The position numbers were made by a program, and so were the translations under genes. The notes below the pieces were generated by a model that saw only the letters and a list, made by a program, of their open reading frames with translations, searched no databases and had not been told where the DNA came from. Shown here one piece after another: positions 1 to 13,100 of a DNA stretch of 64,000 bases. The stretch covers positions 11,805,501-11,869,500 of the forward strand of contig CM063290.1 of assembly GCA_032173965.1 (NCBI GenBank). Direction: 5' to 3'. Source of the DNA: Sitta carolinensis. Its lineage: Eukaryota > Chordata > Aves > Passeriformes > Sittidae. Positions within the stretch are counted from its first letter, which is position 1; each line of letters opens with the position of its first letter.

Positions 1-1125
1 CACAGGCTCTCACTGTCACCTCAGAGGAAGCGTGCTTCCTAATGTCTCTTCACACACACAGCTGTAGCTAATGCTGGGAACCATTCCTTCCCTTAGATTT
101 TGCTGGAGGGAGAATGGGGTGAAGATGAGCGGAGCAACATAGCAGTGGATGATGTCTCCATTGTAAAGGGATCCTGTGCAGGTACAAGGCTTGGCTTAGG
201 GAAGGGCGGCTTGAGACGTGTCACTGACTTGGGTGGCAGGCTGCGCTAGAGGCAGGAGCACAGGTTGTCTTTGGGCAGTGATGCAGCCTGTGCCCAAGTC
301 AACTCTCCTGTGGGAGGTTGGAGCCCTGGCAATGCCTGCGGCCACTGCTGTAGTTCACGTGTTCCAAGGCACGCAGGCAAGACGTTGACCACAGGTACAG
401 AAGTGCCTTATCTGCTATTGCCACCCAGCCAGTCTGGCAGAGGAGGCCTTGTGTGGGATAGCTCTGTCTGAGATGACACTCTTCAATCCCTGTCCTGGGC
501 ATGCCTGGTCATGGTATTGGGTGCTTCAGAAGGGTTAGGGAACCAACTGCCTGCAACAAAAACTTCCCTGATGGTGCACATCTCCTCTTGTAACTCTCTC
601 CTGTGCTAGGACCATCGACACCAACACCCACCCAGCCTGTGCCGGGCACCACAACTCAGCCTGTACTCACCACTTCACCAACCAGACCCACACCCAGCTC
701 AGGTACTGCCATGTTTCATCTCCATCTCCTTCCTCTTCTTAAAAGTGTTCATTTCACTTCCTCCATTCCCAAGTCTATGGAGCATATGTGTCCTTTTTCT
801 CCATTTCATGTATGGTAGTGTAAGAGTTTTTGGTGAGAAGGCAGTGTCCTATTTGTCTTGAGCATCCTGGGCCTCCCTGGTCATGCTTTTGGGCTTTTAG
901 TGATGAGAGGACTATGTGCCTGCAACAAAACTTCTCTGACAGTGCACATCTCCTCTTGTAACTCTCTCCTTTGCTAGGTCCATCAACACCAACACCCACC
1001 CAGCCTGTGCCAGGCACCACAACTCAGCCTGTACTCACCACCTCACCAACCAGACCCACACCCAGCTCAGGTACTGCCACTTCCCATCCCCTTCTGATTC
1101 CATTTTTTGAAACTTTTCATTTTGC
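1..1125 (+). repeat. Direct repeat, copy 1 of an approximately 8-kb intragenic duplication
   Basis: Bases 1-1125 match 8009-9133 at a constant offset of 8,008 with only scattered single-base changes (for example near 207, 274 and 812). The match covers the end of a MAM domain and two mucin-like exons with their introns. It stops abruptly near 1125/9133. The left breakpoint is outside the window. Confidence 0.93.
97..181 (+). CDS. ZAN: Last exon of an upstream MAM domain (part of the zonadhesin-like gene)
   Basis: Reads in frame from the acceptor at 95-96 and encodes the typical MAM C-terminus: an acidic stretch, then IAVDDVSIVKGSC. It ends in phase 1, matching the mucin-like exon that follows. 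It is nearly identical to 8105-8189, which ends the second MAM domain. The rest of this MAM domain lies upstream of the window. Confidence 0.85.
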
Positions 1126-4100
1126 TTCCTCCAAGGCCCACAGCATGGGATGGGGTGTCCATACTGTAGGGGGGTGGGGGTGGGGGTGTCTTCTCCAATC
1201 CCCCAGCTCTGCTTCCGGTAATAGTGTTTTCGCAGTGACATAACAGTGCCATCCCTGCCTTAGGTGCCCGGGTCAGCATGTTGGGTTTTTCAGGAAGGCT
1301 GGATTAGCTGCTTACAGCAAAGGCCCATGTTGCCACCACCTCTTCCTCTCTCTCTAAACAGGTCCACTTCCTACTACACCACCTACTTCATTGCCTAACA
1401 TTACAACACAGACGACACCAAGACCAACAACACCAACACCAGGGATGACCTCAGGTAATGCTGTTATTCATAGAGATCTGAGTCCTCTTCAAAACCCACA
1501 CTGGGAACATGCATTCATGTTTTAGGGCTGTTATTTTATTTATTTCAGTCTCCCTCAGTAAAAAGAGATGCGTTGAATCCTCTTCCCTTTCTAAGGGGTT
1601 GTGTTGGACAGCAATGCTACTAGCGTGAGGGCGTTTGAGTAGCTTTGAACTGTATATCTGTAAAAATTAATACTATCATGATATTGATCTGTAATAACTC
1701 TGCTTGTCTGTAAAGCCCATAGACGAGTCATGCACTAGATGCTGTCTGAGCAAAGTGAGCTGGGGGGAAGAGGCAGCAGGAGGTGCTCAAGTGAAAGTTT
1801 CCTCTGGCTTCTCCATTGTAGGCACCTGTGTGGTGGAAGGAGACCCTCACTACCACACATTTGACAAGCAGTTACACCATTTCATGGGCACCTGCACCTA
1901 CACCCTCTCCAAGCTGTGTGAGAGCAACAGCTCCCTGCCCTACTTCAACGTGGAAGCAGCCAACGAGCACAGGGGAGGCAACACCCGTGTGTCCTACGTC
2001 CGATACGTGGATGTTGATGTGGCTGACCAGCGGATAAGGCTAGGACAGGGTGGAGTGGTGACGGTGAGCTTGAAGGGGGAGATGTTGTGGGGCTGTGTGA
2101 GGGGAGAGAATTGTGCCAAATAGGCTGCTCCAATCCTGTCTCGGTTCCTGTGCTTCCAGGTCAATGGAGTGGAAGAGATCCTGCCTTGCAGCCCATCTGT
2201 GGGCGTGCAGGTCTTGTCCAGCGGGTTCTACACCATGGTCATGACAGACTTTGGCTTGAGAGTCAAGTTTGATGGGAAGCATCGGGTTGAAGTGACACTT
2301 CCAAGCACCTTTGGGCAGAAGGTTTGTGGCATGTGTGGGAACTACAACGGGATGGCAGCTGATGACTTCCAGAACCCAGAAGGGGCAATGGAGCCAGACT
2401 CCACCAGCCTTGGCAACAGCTGGGAGGTGTCCAAAAATAGCAGGTGGGTATGGCCCCCAGCAGCCTTGGGGACACATTGGGCAAGGGAAGGAGGAGAAGG
2501 CACCAGGAGAAGTCCACAAATGACCCAGGGGCCCTTCTGCTTGTCTTTCCACAGCTGCTCAGCCGGACCTCTGCCCACCCCAGCCTGCAATGAGACCGAC
2601 AAGCAACTCATCAGCAGCAGCCACTTCTGTGGGCTCCTCACTGACACCAGCGGCCCATTTCAGGTGTGCCACGCTGTGCTGAGCCCCAGCAGCTACTTTG
2701 ACACCTGCTTCTATGACCTGTGTGAGCTGGGGCTGCACCACGAGGCCCTGTGCAAGAGCTTGCAGTCCTATGCAGATGCCTGCCAGTCACTCGGTGTCCA
2801 GATACCTGTGTGGAGGAACACAACCTTCTGCCGTAAGTCCAGACATGGTACTATGGGCCGGTACTCTCAGGAAAACACAGGACAGGACTGGAAGAGTGAG
2901 CTGGGGAATAAGAACTATTCTCCCTATGGGCTGTAGGGATATACAGGTAGAGATGTGTACTAAAGGCACCATTTTCTGTTTCATTTTGATTGGGTAGGAC
3001 TGAGAGCACAAGTAGAGCCAAAGAGACCATAGAGAAAATAGAGATAGTTACTTTTTCAAAGGGGGATATTGAGTAGAAAACAGTATTCTGTTCTCCAAGT
3101 AATTGCCTGCTCTTCTGTCTTGCAAGCGATCGCTTGTCCGGCCAACAGTCACTACGAGCCCTGTGCTGCAGCTTGCCCTGCCACCTGTGTTGACCCAATG
3201 GCTCCTGGTACCTGCAGCCTGCCGTGCGTGGAGGGCTGTGTGTGCGACAGCGGGTACCTGCTCTACAACGACCACTGCGTGCCCAGCCAGCAGTGCGGGT
3301 GCTGGCACAATGGGCAGCACTACCCCGTGGGCTCCGAGTTCTGGACAGACAACACCTGCTCCTCCAAGTGCACGTGTCCTGCACGGGGAAGCAAAGTCCA
3401 GTGCTTCAACGCCTCGTGCCCTGAGGGCCAGTTCTGCGGGGTGCAGAACGGGAAGCCGGTGTGCCTCCAACACTCCTACGGCACCTGCCACGTCCACGGG
3501 GACCCCCACTACCAAACCTTTGACAGTGTGACGCACAACTTCATGGGCAACTGCACCTACACCCTGGCCAAAGTGTGCTCCAACACCATCTCCCTGCCCT
3601 ACTTCAATGTGGAGGCCAAGAACGAGCACCGTGGCAACACCCGCGTGTCCTACGTGCGCGAAGTCGTGGTGGAGGTGTACGGACAGCGCATTGTCATCCT
3701 CAAGCAGCAGAATAGCCACGTGCTGGTAGGCAGTGGGACTGGCTCAAGTGGGCTGTGGCTGCTGGCAGGAATGGCTGCTGCTGGCAGGGCCTGGCACTTA
3801 CCAGATGACTCCAGCATCCCTGGCCTGGGCGGGTTCCCCTTGAAGGCACTGGGTTGCTTTGTTTTCCCTTTTGGGAGGGGCTGGAGGAGGGAGAGGCAAA
3901 TGGGGAACATGGGCCATGTTGAGCGCAGTGCAGAACACAGCACACAGCTCTGTAAGCCCCAGGGGTGTTGGGGTGTGAGGACATGCCAGGCAGCTGTGTG
4001 CCATGCCTGGGATGGCAGCTGCTTTGCCTGAGCAGAGGCATCCAGGCAGGCCGGGCACAGGCCCGGGGCCCACTGTGGGGTGTGTGCCACAGGTGAACAA

Positions 4101-7100
4101 CGTGCGCCAGACGTTGCCGGTGAGTGCAGCAGGAGGGGCCATCACGGTGAGCAAGAGTGGTCGCTACATCGTCCTGGAGACAGACTTCAACCTCAGAGTG
4201 TCCTACGACACTGACCACTCAGTGGAGATGAAGGTGCCCACCACCTACTTCAACCTGACCTGTGGCATGTGTGGCAACTTCAACAACCGCAGAGATGACG
4301 AATACATGATGCCCAACGGGCAGCAGGCGGCAGACTCCAATGCGCTGGGGGAGAGCTGGCAGGTCGCAGACAGCGACCCCAGCTGTGGTGTCCCTGTGCC
4401 CTCCCCACCCTGCAGTGCAGAAGAGGAGAAGCTCTACCAGTCTGATCAGTTCTGTGGCATACTGACCACCAGGCCGAGCTCTTTTGAGAAGTGCCACGGC
4501 GTGATCAACCCCCAGGACTACTTTGACACCTGCTTGTATGACCTGTGTGCCCTGAATGGTGGCCAGGAGTTCCTGTGTGCTGCTCTGGAGGCCTATGCTG
4601 ACGCGTGCCAGGCAGCTGGTGTGACTCTTCTTCCCTGGAGGAATGCTACCTTCTGCCGTGAGTACCTGCCTTGCCATTGCCAGAGAGGGAAAGGGGACAC
4701 ACCCTCTGCTCTGAACCCCTGGCCAAAGCGAGTCTTTGGTCTTTCCCTTTCCATGGTTGAAGTCTTGCTGGTCCTAATTTTCCCCTTGCCTTTGCAGCCC
4801 TGCAGTGTCCCCCCAACAGCTACTATGACCCCTGCATGACCGGCTGTCCTGCCACCTGTGTTGACCAACAAGCCCCACAGAACTGCTCCAAGCCGTGTGT
4901 GGAGGGCTGTGCATGTAGCTCTGGCTTCCTCCTGAGTGGAGACACCTGTGTGCCCGAGGCCAACTGCGGCTGCCTCTTTGAGGGCAACTACTACACTGTG
5001 AGTGAAAAGCCTGCCCTGGTTTGCACCCCTGTCAGGCCACTCCCCTGCCTGTTCTTTCCTGTCTCATATGCTGAGGTTTGGTGTTTCCCTGCCTGCAGGA
5101 AGGCGAATCCTCCGTGAATGAGGACTGCACTCGCCAGTGCCGGTGCGAAGCCAAAGGCCAGATGGTTTGCTCTGCCTTGTCCTGTGGCGAGGACGATGTC
5201 TGCAAGATCCAGGATGGCCAGAGGGGCTGTTACCCAGCCAGCACTGCCATCTGCCACATCTACGGTGACCCACATTACAGCACCTTTGATGGGAAGCTCC
5301 ACCACTTCCAGGGCTCCTGCAACTACACAGTGGTGGCGGGCTGTGGCAACTCCTCCGTTGGGTTCAGTGTCACCACCCGCAACAAGCATCGTGGCAGCCA
5401 GAGCTGGACAGCTCTGAACTCTGTGGCACTGTCCCTCGAAGGCCTCCACATTGCACTGCGTGAGCGCAAGGCAGTCTACGTAAGCCTCTCATTTTTATGC
5501 CTGGGAACAACAGGCACACTGGACACCCTTAAAATACTCCTCTGTCCCCAGGGAGAGCTTGCTATTCCCTGAGCCTGTTGCATGCTCACAGAAGAACATG
5601 GCGGGACTCTGCATGGGCCATATATGGCTGCTCATGCAGACACAGGTTCTTGGTTACGTTCCTGAGTTTTCAGTGTGCCATCGGTACAGGTGCTGCTGCC
5701 CTCGCTGGCCTGGGCAGGATTTCTCATGCTAGCAGTGCTTCTGGCTCACTGGCACTACCCTGGTGAGGAACACCAGTGACTTCTCAGTGGAGGGCACCTC
5801 TTTATGCTTCTGTCTCCCTCTGTCCTTCTCCAGATCAATGGTGCCCTGGTCTCCCTGCCTGCTTCTCCTGCCCCCGGCACAACCATTTCCCTGAGTGGCT
5901 CCTACGTGCGGGTTTCTACCAAGCTAGGTTTGCAGCTGCAGTTCAACGGGGACCATGAGCTCCTAGTGAAGGTGTCTGAGAAGTACAAGGGCAAGCTCTG
6001 TGGGCTGTGTGGGACGTACACTGGGAGCCAGCAGGATGACTTCATGCGACCCGATGGGGTGGTCGTTCCCGACTTCAACGACTTTGGAGCCAGCTGGATG
6101 GTGCCGGATGATGAGTGGCCGTGAGTCCTTATTCTGCCACACAGATGAAGGACGGAAGGGAGCGTAGGGAGAGGGGAACTACGAGGAACTTTGGGAGGGA
6201 GGGCTGGTGATGGCAAGCATGGGGCAAGGGAGAAGAGGCAGGTTCCCGACCCCAGGGAGAGTGGGCTGAGCCCGTGCAGGATGCTTTTCCTAGGCTGTTG
6301 AGATCCCAACTGCCTCAGTCGGGATTGTTTCTGTCCACCTGAAACCGGGCAGGGCAATGGTGCCTGTGGGCCTGTGTTCCACCCTTTCAAGTGGCAGCCA
6401 CGGGTACCTGTCTAAGTGAGGGATCTGGACTGCAGAAGCTGATGTTATGTCTGGGGAGGGGGTCAGGAAATGCAGTGGCTGCTGTCAACAGGCTGCAGGG
6501 AACTCAGGGCTGTCTGTCTGCTTTGTAGGTGTGACCCAGCCATCAGCCCCCCTGCATCCTGCTCCCCTGCTGAAGAAGAGGCAGCTAACAAGCAGTGTTC
6601 AATCCTCACACACCTCGGTGGCCCGTTCCAGCCATGCCATGCAGTTCTGCCACCCAAGACATACTTTGAGAGCTGTGTCTATGACCAGTGTGCCACGGGT
6701 GGCAGCACGGAGCAGCTCTGCAATGACCTGGGGGCCTATGCTGCAGCCTGTGCTGAGGCAGGCGTTGCTCTGGGAGACTGGAGTGCTGGGACTGTCTGTG
6801 GTAAGTCTTCTCTCTACCTCCTGTGCATTCCTTGTGCCTCAGAGACAAGGAATGGGCAGTTCTGGGGGCAGTACATGGGGCAGAGATTTTCCCATGTCTC
6901 ACGTAACTAGCCACTCTGGTGGGCCAGTCCTTGCATGAAGAGACACTTCCGGATAGGTGAAATCCCTGTCATGTGCTTCGTTTGCAACGGTGTGGGGGTG
7001 TTTGGGAAGTGTGCAACATCCCCATTGGGGAACAAATCTCCATTATCAAACATGCCTTCTTCACTTCTGTTTTGCTCCCTTTCATTCACCAGCTCCTACA

Positions 7101-10100
7101 ACCCCACCCCCCTTGCCAGGCACTACAACACGGCCTCCACCCACGACAACGTCACCGTCACCTGGGACAAGCACCGGTACGGTTGTCTCCCATCTGTGTT
7201 TTTTAGCGGCTGTGCTGAGCACTTCCCTTGGCTGGCCACCCTCACCTGTCCACGGGCATGCCATGGATGCACATGGATGTACCTGAGCCCTGCTGGACAT
7301 GGGGAAAAGGTGGTCCCACCCTCACTCTCTGCTTTCCTTTCTGCACTCTGTTCAGCTCCACCAACAGACTGCAATTTTGCCTGCACATTTGACAAGGACT
7401 TCTGTGGGTGGGTCCAGGAAGATTACAGCAGCATTGACTGGATAAGGAACAAAGGCCCAACGCCCACGCCAAATACCGGCCCGTCCTCTGACCACACAAC
7501 AGGAGGTAGGAACAGCAACCAGGACACGGGCAGAGGGGTGTCCCTGTGGAGATGGCAACAAACTTCTAACCCTCACCTCTGGGGAGGGTTGTGGCTTGTG
7601 AAGGAACTGTGTTTGCCCTCCACTCCTTTTGCCTGCCTGAAACTGCAGCCCGGGTCCTCCCAGGACTATGCTCGGGTTGTCCCTGGCTGCTCTGGGTAGC
7701 TCTGATGTATCTGTGACAGTGTGGCTCGTGCTTTCTTTCAGATGGCTACTACATCTTCCTGCAAGGGAGTGATGATACTCTCCCCGGCTTTGTGGCTCAC
7801 CTGGCCAGTCCAGTGTGCAGCTGGGAAGGAACACTCTGCTTCCGCTTCTGGTACCACATGTACGGGACTGCTAAAACAATGGCCCTGCGGGTGTACGTGA
7901 GGAAGGATGATGAGCTACTGCTGGTCTGGGAAGAAGCTGGGGACCATGGGGACAGGTGGCACTTGGGAGAGGTCACGGTACACACTACAGGAAACATGGA
8001 GGTAAGGCCACAGGCTCTCACTGTCACCTCAGAGGAAGCGTGCTTCCTAATGTCTCTTCACACACACAGCTGTAGCTAATGCTGGGAACCATTCCTTCCC
8101 TTAGATTTTGCTGGAGGGAGAATGGGGTGAAGATGAGCGGAGCAACATAGCAGTGGATGATGTCTCCATTGTAAAGGGATCCTGTGCAGGTACAAGGCTT
8201 GGCTTAGGGAAGGGCAGCTTGAGACGTGTCACTGACTTGGGTGGCAGGCTGCGCTAGAGGCAGGAGCACAGGTTGTCTTTGGGCACTGATGCAGCCTGTG
8301 CCCAAGTCAACTCTCCTGTGGGAGGTTGGAGCCCTGGCAATGCCTGCGGCCACTGCTGTAGTTCACGTGTTCCAAGGCACGCAGGCAAGACGTTGACCAC
8401 AGGTACAGAAGTGCCTTATCTGCTATTGCCACCCAGCCAGTCTGGCAGAGGAGGCCTTGTGTGGGATAGCTCTGTCTGAGATGACACTCTTCAATCCCTG
8501 TCCTGGGCATGCCTGGTCATGGTATTGGGTGCTTCAGAAGGGTTAGGGAACCAACTGCCTGCAACAAAAACTTCCCTGATGGTGCACATCTCCTCTTGTA
8601 ACTCTCTCCTGTGCTAGGACCATCGACACCAACACCCACCCAGCCTGTGCCGGGCACCACAACTCAGCCTGTACTCACCACTTCACCAACCAGACCCACA
8701 CCCAGCTCAGGTACTGCCATGTTTCATCTCCATCTCCTTCCTCTTCTTAAAAGTGTTCATTTCACTTCCTCCATTCCCAAGTCTATGGAGCATATGTGTC
8801 CTTTTTCTCCATTTCATGTACGGTAGTGTAAGAGTTTTTGGTGAGAAGGCAGTGTCCTATTTGTCTTGAGCATCCTGGGCCTCCCTGGTCATGCTTTTGG
8901 GCTTTTAGTGATGAGAGGACTATGTGCCTGCAACAAAACTTCTCTGACAGTGCACATCTCCTCTTGTAACTCTCTCCTTTGCTAGGTCCATCAACACCAA
9001 CACCCACCCAGCCTGTGCCAGGCACCACAACTCAGCCTGTACTCACCACCTCACCAACCAGACCCACACCCAGCTCAGGTACTGCCACTTCCCATCCCCT
9101 TCTGATTCCATTTTTTGAAACGTTTCATTTTGTTTAAAAGTGAAACACTTAAAAGTGGTTCTTCATGACCATGGGCATGTGTGTCTCCTTCTCTGTCTCA
9201 TCTAAGCTAGTGAATTGTTTCTTGTGAAGAGTCACTGTTCAGTCCTTGTCCTGACCATCCTGAGCCTTCCTGGTCATGCTTTTGGGCTGTTAGTGATGAG
9301 GGGACTATGTGCCTGCAACAAAACTTCTCTGACAGTGCACATCTCCTCTTGTAACTCTCTCCTGTGTTAGGTCCACCAACACCCACACGGCCTGTGCCAG
9401 GTACCACAACGCAGTCTGTACTCACCACCTCACCAACCAGACCCCCACCCAGCTCAGGTACTACCATGTTTCATCTCCATCTCCTTCTGCTTCTTAAAAG
9501 TGTTTGTTTCACTTTCTCCATACGCATATCTATGGAGCTTATATGTCTTTTCCTCCTTTTCATCTATGGTGGTGTAAGATTTTTTGATGAGAAGGGAGTG
9601 TCCAATCTGTCTTGAGCATCCTGAGCCTTCCTGGTCATGGTTTTGGGCTGTTTGTAATGAGTGGACAATGTGCCTGCAACAAAACTTCTCTGATGGTGCA
9701 CATATCCTCTAACTCTCTCCTGTGCTAAGTCCATTGAGACCCACCCAGCCTGTGCCAGGCACCACAACTCAGCCTGTACTCACCACCTCACCAACCAGAC
9801 CCACACCCAGCTCAGGTACTGCCACCGCCCATCCAAATCTTCTACTGCTTCTTGAAAGTGTTCATTCTGCTTAAAAGTGAAACATTTAAAAGTGTTTCAC
9901 CATGACCATGGAGCATGTGTGTGTCTCCTTCTCTGTCTCAGCTAATCTAGTGCAAGGATGTCTGGTGAGGAGTCACTGTTCAATCCCTATCCTCATCATC
10001 CTGGGCCTCCCTGGTCATGCTTTTGGACTGTTAGTGATGAGTGGGTGAGGTGCCTGCAACAAAACTTCCCTGTCAGTGCACATCTCCTCTAACTCTCTCC

Positions 10101-13100
10101 TGTGCTAGGTCCATCAACACCAACACCCACCCGGCCTGTGCAAGGCACCACAACGCAGCCTGTACTCACCACCTCACCAACCAGACCCAGTTCAGGTACT
10201 GATGTTTCCAATCTCCTTCTCTTACTGCATTTTAGCACTTCCCTGTCTTCTAAAACCCATAGCCCACTGACACGGATTTTATACTGGAGGGTCAGAGCTT
10301 TTCCTTCCTAATCACACTTTTGGAACATTTCTGCTGTTCTGGGAGTCTTTCTGACTTACAACTCTATACATCTTCCAAAATAGGTCTCTTTTGCCACAGT
10401 GCTGATGTTTTTGTGAGATGAGGCCAGACATGCGATAGTTATCTCACATACTTTTTATTGCTGTGTCCATATATATTTAGATTACTCTTTTGTATTTCAC
10501 CTGTTTTACAGATATTATTGTCTGTATATTTTAACATTAAATTTCCAAATATTGTTTTAATTTAGGATATAATCCAATTATATTTCCTTGGAAAAGACTA
10601 GTTTATTATATAGGACATGTACTAAAATGTCAGTTTAGATAAATTTTGATTGCTGGCTTCCTCCAATTTTAATCACTAATGTCTATATGCATCTGCTTGT
10701 TAATTACAAGAGAGTCTTACTCTCACTCTCTCTTACTCTTTTACTCACCTATTAGTTTGGATTTCTTCTGCATTTCTTGGTAACTTTTAAATATATCTTT
10801 CTTTGTAAGGAGTTGACATGTAGAAACAACTCTAAGAGTCGCTATATTTTAACATGGCATTGAAAAGCAAAAATATAAGAACCTCTCTTCCTTATTTTTT
10901 GGTGGTGGTGGTAAGCATAATGAAGCACCTTCAGGCTCAACTCTGGTAAGAGGCAATGGGAAGTTTTTTCCTTTAAAATCAAATGTTTTTATCAGCATTA
11001 AAAATCCTACACAGGTCTCACATGTAAATTCATACACAGTGTACCTCCATTTGTACATATTATCACTGGCTATTTAAATTTAATATCTTTTTCAGTGTGT
11101 AAAGGATATCTTGTGAAAGCAATACTCAATTTAAGTTCCATAAATTATATGAGTACTGAACCCCAGACAGTTGATAGCACAGTGGTCTATTCTGGCTAAC
11201 CACCCCTCTAAAAGTTTTTGAGTAAATTCTTCCTATTTAGTCAGAAAAAACCTTTCAGATCTGGACACTAAAAACTCACTGCTACACTTTATTAACGCTT
11301 TCTTAATAATGCCTTTTACCCAACTTTCTTCATCAACCTCTAGCATAGATTTCTGATATACAAGAGTAGATTCTTTGTGGGTCCAAAGATAGAAGTCTGG
11401 GTTGACCTTTGGAGTGCTATTGACTCATGTCATCACTGTTGCATTTGAGCAACATATACAACAATAAGCAAACAAACTGGGAAGCAAGCAGCTGCAAAAG
11501 TCTGGTGAAGACTCAGAGGGACTTTTTCTTTCTTAACAGGTCGTGCTTCATGCAGTGCCTCTGGGGACCCACATTACAACACTTTTGACCACAAAGTCCA
11601 TAATTTCATGGGAAATTGCACTTACACGCTGTCCAAAGTGTGCACTGTCTCTGAGAGTCTTCCATACTTTCATGTGTCCACAACAAATGAGCACAGAGGA
11701 GCCAACACCAAAGTCTCTTATGTGAAGTCAGTTAATGTGGAAGTCTATGACAATCAAATTTCTCTGCTGAAAAACAAGAAAGTGAATGTAAGAAAATACC
11801 TATTTGAAAGATAATTTTTTTAACTGACATGCAGATAATTATGTCTGTAGAGTTTATAACAAAACTGTATATTTTTTTATTTATTATATCTATCTCTTTT
11901 AATGAGATCTCCAACAAACTTGCTCAGACGTTCTTTAATTAGTTCCACTTCCCGTATGCACAAGATCCTATTTTTCAGCAGTCTGCACTAGCTGCAAGTG
12001 GTTGTAGGAGTCTCAACAGCCATACACTTACTTTCACGACTTGCTGTACAGGTGAATGATCACAGAATGAACTTGCCTGTATTTATTGAGAAGAAGATCA
12101 GTATTCAAAGCAGTGGCGGATATGTTCTCTTGGAAACTGACTTCGGACTGTGGGTGAGATATGATGGAAATCATTATGCAGAAGTCTCTGTGCCCTCTAA
12201 TTACAGTGGTCTGCTCTGTGGTCTCTGTGGTAAGTGCTAGTTGGTGATTACTTTAATTTTTTTTCTTAGAATGTAGAAATTACAAGAGTAGTTTGTCTTG
12301 TGAGTTTCTGATTATTCTTCGGTTTGGATCATCTGGAGTTTTCTAGTTCAATTATCTCTTCATGGGTTTTTAACACCTTAAATGCAGGAATCTGCCTAAG
12401 AATATAAGGGTGCAAATAGCACTGTTCAATTTTTAGTCCAACATTCTACATGTAGGATGCAAGAAAATGAATAGGGTTTTTTTAGATAAGTTTTTCTTGG
12501 ATGCCATGTAATCTAGTTACATAGGAACTTACAGACTTCCTGCTTCAAATGTCTGAGCAGCAGCTCTTATAATCAAAACACAACTCTTCTCTTATTTTGC
12601 CCAGTGTACAATGATGTTACATATATATTCTCCCAATTTCATTTTAATTTTTTTTACAGCCTGAAACCTAGGTTTTTTGTGCAGGTTTGAATTTCATGTG
12701 TCCCATAAGTCTCTTTTTACCCTCACAGGAAATTATAATGGTGATCCAAATGATGACAATATCAAGTCCAATGGTGATATTGCAACTGGTTCCACTGATC
12801 TGGGAGAAAGCTGGCTGGTGCCCAAGAATAACACCATGTATGTAAAATTGTTTCATCATGTGACATTTGCTGAGCAAACTCTTAAAATCAAATATCCATC
12901 TACTCACTGGCTTTTTCATCCAGTACCTTTCTACATCTTCCAGCTGCCCATTGGAAATAGGGAGCTGGACTTTCACATAAACCAGAGAATTATAAGAGGT
13001 GTGGTGTCTTTTAAGTCTCATTTTCCAAAGCAGAAACTGTCTGTTGAGTGTTAGTGGGGATGGTACATCAGCCCAGTTCCCTGATTGGTAACCATAACTG

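Noticed and set aside
3650..4218. Long minus-strand frames opposite D-unit exons
   Set aside because: Shadows of Cys-rich, GC-rich coding exons on the + strand.
8618..10195. Regularly spaced short repeats that could suggest a CRISPR array
   Set aside because: The repeats are 87-93-nt exons with splice sites and similar introns in an animal gene; there are no unique spacers of fixed length.
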